DNA of 13,966 bases from Pleurotus ostreatus/Saccharomyces cerevisiae fusant (lineage: Eukaryota; Opisthokonta), in the NCBI GenBank assembly GCA_024196135.1, contig JAMQCK010000924.1:1-13966 (forward strand), written 5' to 3'. Under the pieces are notes generated by a model. That model saw only the letters and a program-made list of their open reading frames with translations. It did not search any database and was not told where the DNA came from. Positions 8,580 through 13,966 of this stretch are shown here, piece by piece. Position 1 is the stretch's first letter. Each line of letters begins with the position of its first letter. Both the position numbers and the translations under genes were made by a program.

Positions 8580-9917
8580 ATGTCGTGCGTCGCGGGCCTC
8601 GGATCCCTTCTCATTCCTCCTTCATTGCATTGTCTCCACCATTTTGCGATGCGCTTTCCTCTCTCCTACGCCCGTTCTCGCATGTTTCCCACTGCGACCC
8701 TTCCGGGAACAGTGCGATCTTTCTACGTCGTGAACATAGTCCACGCCAACACTCTTCTGGCGCAGCACTTTCCTTCATCCGGACCCGGTTCCAATTTCTC
8801 CTCCGTCGCTTTCGACATCGAATTCGTTGGCCGCAAACATAGTGACCGTGTAATGCAGACCCTACGCGTGCCCATCGCGCAGCGAAACGGCCACTACTTG
8901 CGGCTGCTCACAGTCGCGCGCGAGGGCGTGGTAATTACTCTCGATCTTGTGGCTCTGGGAGGTGTGTGATATAATGTTCTTCGCTGCTCTCTTCTCATAT
9001 CCTCGTTAGCGCTTCCGGTCAGGATAAAGGAGATATTGGGCAACCCCGCCATCATCAAAGTTGGAATCGACTTGAAAGGCGCGTAAAATCGCGTCGACAT
9101 ATGCACGACGTCCGTCTTACATTGTTTCGCAGGCGATTCCATCTTGCTTTTGCGGCATTTCGCCATCGCCATACGCAACGGCTGGGAGCTAAGCCACCTG
9201 TGGAAGTGCCTCAACCCTTCCGTCGAAGCCGCCCCCCTTACCTCTCACATCTCCCTCGACGACATGGCCCGAATAATCCTGGGCGTGCAAATCGACAAGG
9301 CGCCCCAGACTAGCGATTGGTCAATCCGCATTCTGTCAGTCGCGCAGATCAAGTGTGAGTTGCAGAACCGCCCTGTATATCGTGATGTTGACGTTGCTTG
9401 TAGATGCATTACTCGACGCCTACATCCTCGTCCCCATGCTCCGGGTTGTCTTGCAGCAGTACGAATCTCGCGCTTCGCATGATTTCACCCCCGCATCTTT
9501 TGCGTTCAATGCCGATTTCGTATCCGACGGTAAGGTTCTTCTGCGCCCTTCCTTTTTGCTGGCTAACGCTTCAACAAAGGTGTTGTCATAGTTCCAGGGT
9601 ATGGAACAATGGGTTCCGACATCCGTGTATGGGCGGCCGGTTTCCCCGCTCCTACTACTTCTGGCGAAGAATGGGCCCCTCGTCACCCCATCCTCGATCA
9701 GTACAAGTCATCCCTGTATGTCGACTGCCGTTCGGTACCGGCGGCGGCGTTCCTCGCTCGTGAACTTGGTCTGGCTGTCCTTGCGCTTTGGAAGGTTTAC
9801 TTCTTCTCCTTCTATCGTGTACAGAGGTGGCTCCATGTGCGCGCCATTCCTTCTTTTTCGATACCGTTCATTACCTTGACTCTTCTTGGGCTCATCCTGT
9901 ATGTCTCCGTTGCATAA
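8580..9917 (+). CDS. DEDDy 3'-5' exonuclease domain protein (378 aa)
   Basis: Five exons: 8580-8961, 9010-9078, 9133-9354, 9404-9529 and 9580-9917. All junctions are in phase and sum to 379 codons. The protein has the RNase-D/WRN-type exonuclease motifs: Exo I FDIE (D79, E81), Exo II around KVGIDLKGDS (D152), and Exo III YALLDAY (Y225, D229). The conserved stretch between them (HISLDDMARIILG, then KAPQTSDWS) is intact. The enzyme would remove nucleotides from 3' ends using two metal ions; many fungi have such stand-alone copies of unknown role. Intron 2 (9079-9132, 54 nt) uses a GC donor (AAAG then GCGCGT), the only choice that keeps the frame. After the domain come about 120 residues that I do not recognise, ending in a hydrophobic segment (IPFITLTLLGLILYVSV) that could be a C-terminal membrane anchor. 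Alternatively the GTATGT at 9899 is a donor and the protein continues in frame from 9959 to about 10080. ATGs at 8649 and 8682 are alternative starts, because the first residues show no family match. Confidence 0.82.
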
Positions 9918-10140
9918 TACATCCCTTTCTCTTCCGCTCCAAGTCCGCGTGAGCTCAGCATCTGCAAGCTGCCGTGCTTGATCACTGACTCAGTCTCGCA
10001 CGTCCCCTGCGCTGAAGGTTTCATCAACTTCCTCCCTCATCTTGCCCATTTCCTGGAGTTCGACAAAAGAAAACGACAGGTAAATGAATTGGTTCTGGTC
10101 AATTAAAGCGTACTTGTATTATAAATTCGAACACAATATT

Positions 10141-11391
10141 CTAAGCGGCGCTCCCCTCTCCTACGCTGTTGTCGTGCTCCTCCACGTCCATCGCGGTCCC
10201 GTGTATGACAAGCTTCGACAGGGCCTTGCGTACCTTGAGGACGGGACGCTCTTCCTTGTCTTCCACAAGCAGACCCCGCGCTGCTGCGGGGCGCTTCCTC
10301 GACCCGCTGGGCAGATCATCGAGCATCTTGATGGCCAGTGCCTAGTGATTGCGGTGCTTAGTACCTGGTACTTCGAGATAAGAGGCGAACTTACAGTAGA
10401 CAATGTGTCGTTGATGAGTGTGACCGAGCGGAGGACGAGGTTCAACTCGGAGGCGCCGTGGGACTTGTTATCCTGCTTCAGACAGATGGAGAAGCCGACA
10501 CGAACGACGTCTCCGGGTCGAAAGCGAGATGGTGTCACAGCCAGCAACCTGGTCAAGTCAGTAACGAGGAGTAGGGTCCACATATGGCACTTGCCTGAGC
10601 ACACCCTGGTCGTCTTCTGACCCCGCGAAGTACTGCACGTCATTGTCCGCGGTGTGTACACACCCATCCGTCACGGCGCGATTGAGGTCGTCGAAAGGAT
10701 CAACGGACTTCGGGAACGGGATGGACTCTTTCTCCTTCGCCTCTTCGCCAACGGTGAAGTATGGGTTCCAGAAGACGAGGTTGTCCGGGCGAGCGCGGTC
10801 AGCGGGGAACGTAGCTCCCTTCGCCGCGCAGCGATCAAGCAGCACGAACCCGTACTTGACGGCTTGAACCGTCTTCTCCCCAGGAGCAGCGCCAGCGCCA
10901 TGGAGAGTGACGCTCTGGCGGAAGCCGGCGAATATGCCCTGGCGGCCGGGCGTATACTTTCTGCTCGAAGCTCTCGATCAGCCGACGTTCGCGACGCTTT
11001 GGAAACGCATCCACGCACCTTTTCGGCTTGAAGGGGGGCAGGAGCTTCTGCGAGAGGACGCCCATCGAGTACAGCGTCAACTCCTTCTCGTCTTCACCAT
11101 CGTCGTCGTCCATGAAAAGACGGTAGCTAGTAGTCGTCGCATTGTCTTCCTGGACGACTCTCAGCGGCAAAGACTGATAAAACCGCGTCAGGTCAGTGCA
11201 GCATAGCGGGAGTGGAACTCACCTCGAGGTCGTCGGTTACGTATAGACTGCCGGCCGGCAGCGCGTCTGTGTGGCCGTATTTGGCCATGAAGCCGTCGAT
11301 GATGGGTTCTAACATCATGTCGAAGGTCAGGCTTTGGATGCATCGGCACAACAGCATACTCACTGGCGTCTGCGAAATCGAAGTTCTCCAT
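10141..11391 (-). CDS. Conserved-looking fungal protein of unknown function (329 aa, six exons)
   Basis: Exons are 11391-11364, 11308-11223, 11173-11019, 10960-10595, 10548-10395 and 10341-10141. They total 330 codons with every junction in phase. Introns are 46-58 nt with good branch sites (CCTGACC, GGCTGAT, TACTGACTT). The 10549-10594 intron has a perfect GC-type donor (CAG then GCAAGT). I cannot assign a function. The central part holds a VHTADN motif (191-196) followed by VQYF, then RFRPGDVVRVGFS (about 220-232) and LVLRSVTL, like a small beta-rich domain. From memory this VHTxDN plus GDxVE pattern recurs in a large uncharacterised Agaricomycete family. The N-terminal third is acidic (MDDDDGEDEKE); the C-terminus has SGSRKRPAAARG and an acidic end. 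There is no signal peptide or membrane segment, so cytosol or nucleus is likely. It is convergent with the exonuclease gene; the 223-bp gap between their stops shows nothing else clear. Confidence 0.75.
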
Positions 11392-12079
11392 TGCGGCGGC
11401 GACTACGAGCGAGGAACAACAGGCGGGCGACTCATCCGTCGAATCGAACTATAAGAGACAGTCGGGCCTCGGCGCGCGTCGCGACGCCTTGCCAACAATA
11501 TATCTCGGCTTTATTCACGATCAGGTCATTAGACGATCCGCCTTATTCTGGAACGTCGGCCCCATCTCCGGCAACTGGTGCTGCCTCGATCGTCGGCGCC
11601 TTCTACACAGACTCTTGTCCACGCAAAAAATTCAGCTCAGTCCACTGCGTCTTTGACCATTGAACTGTATGTCTTCTCTCGTTGGTTTGTACGCGCCTGT
11701 GATGGCTGACTTCATTTCCTGCTATCGCAGCGCCCTACCTGACCCAAGACCTATTCTTCGGTGGCAGGAACGATACCTCATGCTTTCCAGCCCCTTCCCC
11801 GCGGCGTCGACGTTGCAAAGCTCCAATTCCAGACTTCTGTTCCCGGCCTCGACATCGGAAGCAGTGCCGTGGAAACTCGACGCTGAATATGGTTATGCAA
11901 AATGCGCAGCAGTTATCTCCGTATGGTGAATTTACCTTCGATACGCCTGAGAATCCACCCGGCCGCTCGCATATTCCAGGTCGCGTCGCGCCACTCTTGG
12001 CTCTCAAATTTGTCCATACTGTGGCGAGCCTGAGCGGTTAAGCCAACTCTAGCCCTCCGATATTTTCCGATGGCGCTGC
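11392..12079. other. Intergenic region upstream of two divergent genes
   Basis: This stretch separates the 329-aa minus-strand gene from the TATA box of the last plus-strand gene. It must hold the minus gene's promoter on its left side. Plus-strand protein-like readings occur at about 11410-11530 (motif SVESNYKRQSGLGARRDALP) and 11530-11620 (LDDPPYSGTSAPSPATGAAS). A well-formed intron signature (GTATGT, GGCTGACTT, CGCAG; 11667-11730) lies just before the remnant described separately. I could not join these in one frame. Confidence 0.4.
11749..12041 (+). pseudogene. Plus-strand coding remnant with apparent 1-nt frameshift
   Basis: From 11749 one frame reads as plausible protein (PHAFQPLPRGVDVAKLQFQ, then VPGLDIGSSAVETR) up to a TGA at 11884. 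From about 11883 the next frame takes over (LNMVMQNAQQLSPYGEFTF, then DTPENPPGR) and runs to TAA at 12039-12041. A single missing base near 11881-11885 would connect the two, and there is no room for an intron. No start codon or complete gene is visible. It could be a decayed gene, a gene remnant with upstream exons at about 11520-11666, or a sequencing error in a live gene. I do not recognise the family. Confidence 0.35.
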
Positions 12080-12086
12080 TATAAAA
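12080..12086 (+). promoter_or_regulatory. TATA box of the last gene
   Basis: TATAAAA in the context GCTGCTATAAAAGACGCG lies 109 nt before the ATG at 12195. It is followed by a C/T-rich leader with many CT and CA dinucleotides, as expected for a fungal transcription start region. It is the clearest core-promoter element in the window and suggests regulated or high expression of the downstream gene. Confidence 0.65.
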
Positions 12087-12194
12087 GACGCGCCGTCTTC
12101 CGCCTCACACCAACTGAAACTTGCCTACTCTCGTATACGCCATACCGTCTCTGACATCTTATTTCTGTGCTTCTTCGTGACTTCAACCTCCCCC

Positions 12195-13779
12195 ATGACG
12201 CAGTGAGTACCTTTTTTTCGCTCGTACATCGTGCGATGTTGACCGCTACCCCCAGGATCACAGCTCCCGTCTTGCCTGCTGGCCTCACGCCCGAGCAGCT
12301 GCAGGCTGTGATCGATTTCATGGTTCAGAATCGACTTCTGCCGGCGTACGTCTACCTGGTTTCACCGTGCGACTGGTCACTGACTTTCTATTGCAGTGCT
12401 CCCGGCACGCCGTCCCCGTCGTCATCTTCGACCCTACGGTTGGCTTCGGGTTCAGCTGAAGCGCAACCCCAGTGCATACTTTCATCTGCTTCAGCTTCAC
12501 ATCCACTCTGACAACTCGCTCTCCCACCTTACCTCAGGGCCGAAGCTCGCCAGCCCGCGGTGAACGTTGCGATGGGGGCGAGGTATGTTCCCTCGTATCC
12601 GCCCTGCCAGTCAGCGGCTCACTAACCTCCTCAACAGCGTCGCCTTCACTCCTCGCCCCCCGAGCCCCACCAGAACCCCACCTCCCACTTCCCGTATCAG
12701 GTCCGTCTCCGTCGTTCGCTTCGTTGACGCTGCATCTAAGACGTTTTCAGCTCTCCACCCCCTACACCACGCACTCCAGCGCGTTCTAAGGCCAAGGGAT
12801 CCCTCCTTACGATGGCGGCGTTAACTCCAGCATCGAAGATGGCGCAGCTTACCTTAGGTGGCAAGAGGTTTGGCTTCCACTATGTCCCCTTCTGTGCCTC
12901 ATTGATGCTTCCGCCGCAGGCTTCCATCCACGCCGAGTCCCCGGAAGTCGCGCGCGGGCGCGAAAGGTTCCGGTCTCAAAGGACCCCTCCCCACAGGCTA
13001 CGACCCCGCGTATGTATCTCCAGTCATCCTTCTGATCGGTCGATGGCTCACATCTATTCGACAGTTTGGTCTTTGAGAATGTTGCGAGCAGCAGCGACAA
13101 CAACCCTGCCAAGCCATCCGCGCCAGTGAAGTCCGACAACGCGGCGGCTGACGCCGACAAGTTCGTTCCGCTTTCCTCTTCGTCATTGCCCTATCGTACT
13201 GATTGCACTGAATCTCCCAGCTCGGACCCTTACGAAGGTTTCCCCGAAGTAGTCACCGCGCCTCCTCAGCCCACTCCTGCGGACGACAAGATGGACGTGG
13301 AGTAAGCATACATGGCGGGTGTGTTGCAGTTCGGTGCTGACCAACATCCATAGCACGCCGAAGCGCGCTCGTCCTAAGAAGAACCAGTACGCTCGCTCGT
13401 CAGTGCCTACTTTGATCTGTGCTTGCTCACCATTTCCCTCAGCCCTACGATGAAGCGCTGGATCAAAACGAGGAGGAGCTGTCCAGAGTACGTATCTCTT
13501 CTCTGTGCGGTCGTGCGCCGTACTCATGATTTGATTTTTTCCAGCTCTGAGACTAGCCCCCCCCCTGTCGAAAGGAGCCCCCGAAAGAAGGCTCGCATTT
13601 CTTCATCCGCCGCCGACTCGACCGTGGCTCCGGCTCCTCTTGCCAACCCTGCGCCTGTGGACCCTGCTCCCACTGCATGTCACGACCCTTCGACTCTCTC
13701 CTATCTACAGTCACTCCCACTCTATCTTATCTACTTACCCCTTCCGGACCTACTGATTCTGTACTTAAGGCCAGCCTAG
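12195..13779 (+). CDS. Ser/Pro-rich basic disordered protein, 11 exons (345 aa)
   Basis: Exons are 12195-12202, 12256-12345, 12397-12471, 12538-12582, 12638-12700, 12751-12867, 12920-13009, 13065-13301, 13354-13386, 13443-13487 and 13545-13779. They total 346 codons, all in phase, with GT-AG introns of 50-66 nt. The first exon holds only eight coding bases. Residues about 5-33 (APVLPAGLTPEQLQAVIDFM) form a short predicted helix; the rest is Ser/Pro/Thr/Ala-rich with basic patches (KSRAGAKGSG, TPKRARPKKN, SPRKKARIS) that look like nuclear localisation signals, and an acidic DDKMDVE between two of them. I do not recognise the family and assign no function; a nuclear scaffold or regulator is a guess. 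Weak points are the GTTTGG donor at 12868, a possible extra in-frame 60-nt intron (13142-13201 area), and the hydrophobic last 30 residues, which may be an unspliced tail. The last 187 bp of the window are C/T-rich with no clear gene. Confidence 0.6.
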
Positions 13780-13966
13780 ACACGAGGCTGACCAGACTTG
13801 GTATTTTGTTCACTTGACCCGCATCTGGCTTCTTCTACTTACTCGAATCTATCTTCTTTCTTATCTTTCTTCGTCGTATCCGCTCGCCGCGCCGTCGCCG
13901 AGTATAACCTCGTCGTCCCGCGTCGACTCGTCTACGCCGCGCCCCGTGCCGTAGCCGGGTCTAACA

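Noticed and set aside
10084..10620. 178-residue plus-strand open frame beginning MNWFWSIKAYL
   Set aside because: It is antisense to the last exons of the 329-aa gene, whose frame holds through six splice junctions.
1..13966. Transposon ends, LTRs or target-site duplications around the gene cluster
   Set aside because: By eye I found only the short repeats reported. No long terminal repeats, transposase or reverse-transcriptase motifs are visible in the window.

Overview
The window looks like nuclear DNA from an Agaricomycete-type basidiomycete. The evidence is many introns of about 46-60 nt with GT(R)NGT donors, CTNAY-like branch sites and YAG acceptors, tiny exons, CT-rich promoters, and gene families that I recognise as expanded in mushroom-forming fungi. 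I saw no bacterial operon signals, tRNA, rRNA or CRISPR array. All exon models were built by hand from splice motifs and reading-frame continuity, without transcripts or database searches.

Layout from left to right. (1) 1-2640: weakly resolved minus-strand coding, with one tentative six-exon gene (411-1506) and further open minus-strand fragments up to about 2470. (2) 2680-4177, minus: a two-exon gene for a 2-oxoglutarate/Fe(II) dioxygenase-fold protein of 482 aa that resembles the fungal TET/JBP-like (DNA-base oxidising) family. (3) 4605-8103, minus: a 15-exon gene for a 909-aa protein with a long disordered N-terminal half and a JmjC-type 2-oxoglutarate/Fe(II) domain. (4) 8104-8579: a shared intergenic region with a pyrimidine tract between divergent genes. 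(5) 8580-9917, plus: a DEDDy 3'-5' exonuclease with all five catalytic residues, one GC-AG intron and a hydrophobic C-terminus. (6) 10141-11391, minus: a six-exon, 329-aa protein of unknown function, again with a GC-AG intron. (7) 11392-12079: intergenic, containing a plus-strand coding remnant that appears frameshifted. (8) 12195-13779, plus: an 11-exon gene with a TATA box and an 8-nt first exon, encoding a 345-aa Ser/Pro-rich, basic, probably disordered protein.

How the genes may fit together: two different oxygenases (TET/JBP-like and JmjC) lie head to tail, and the JmjC gene is divergently paired with an exonuclease. The JmjC and dioxygenase proteins carry basic nuclear-targeting-like clusters. 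A chromatin or DNA-modification neighbourhood, or a cluster tied to mobile-element control, is a reasonable hypothesis. No transposase, inverted terminal repeat or target-site duplication was seen, so the link is by proximity and known family biology only. Each family may instead be one of many dispersed copies.
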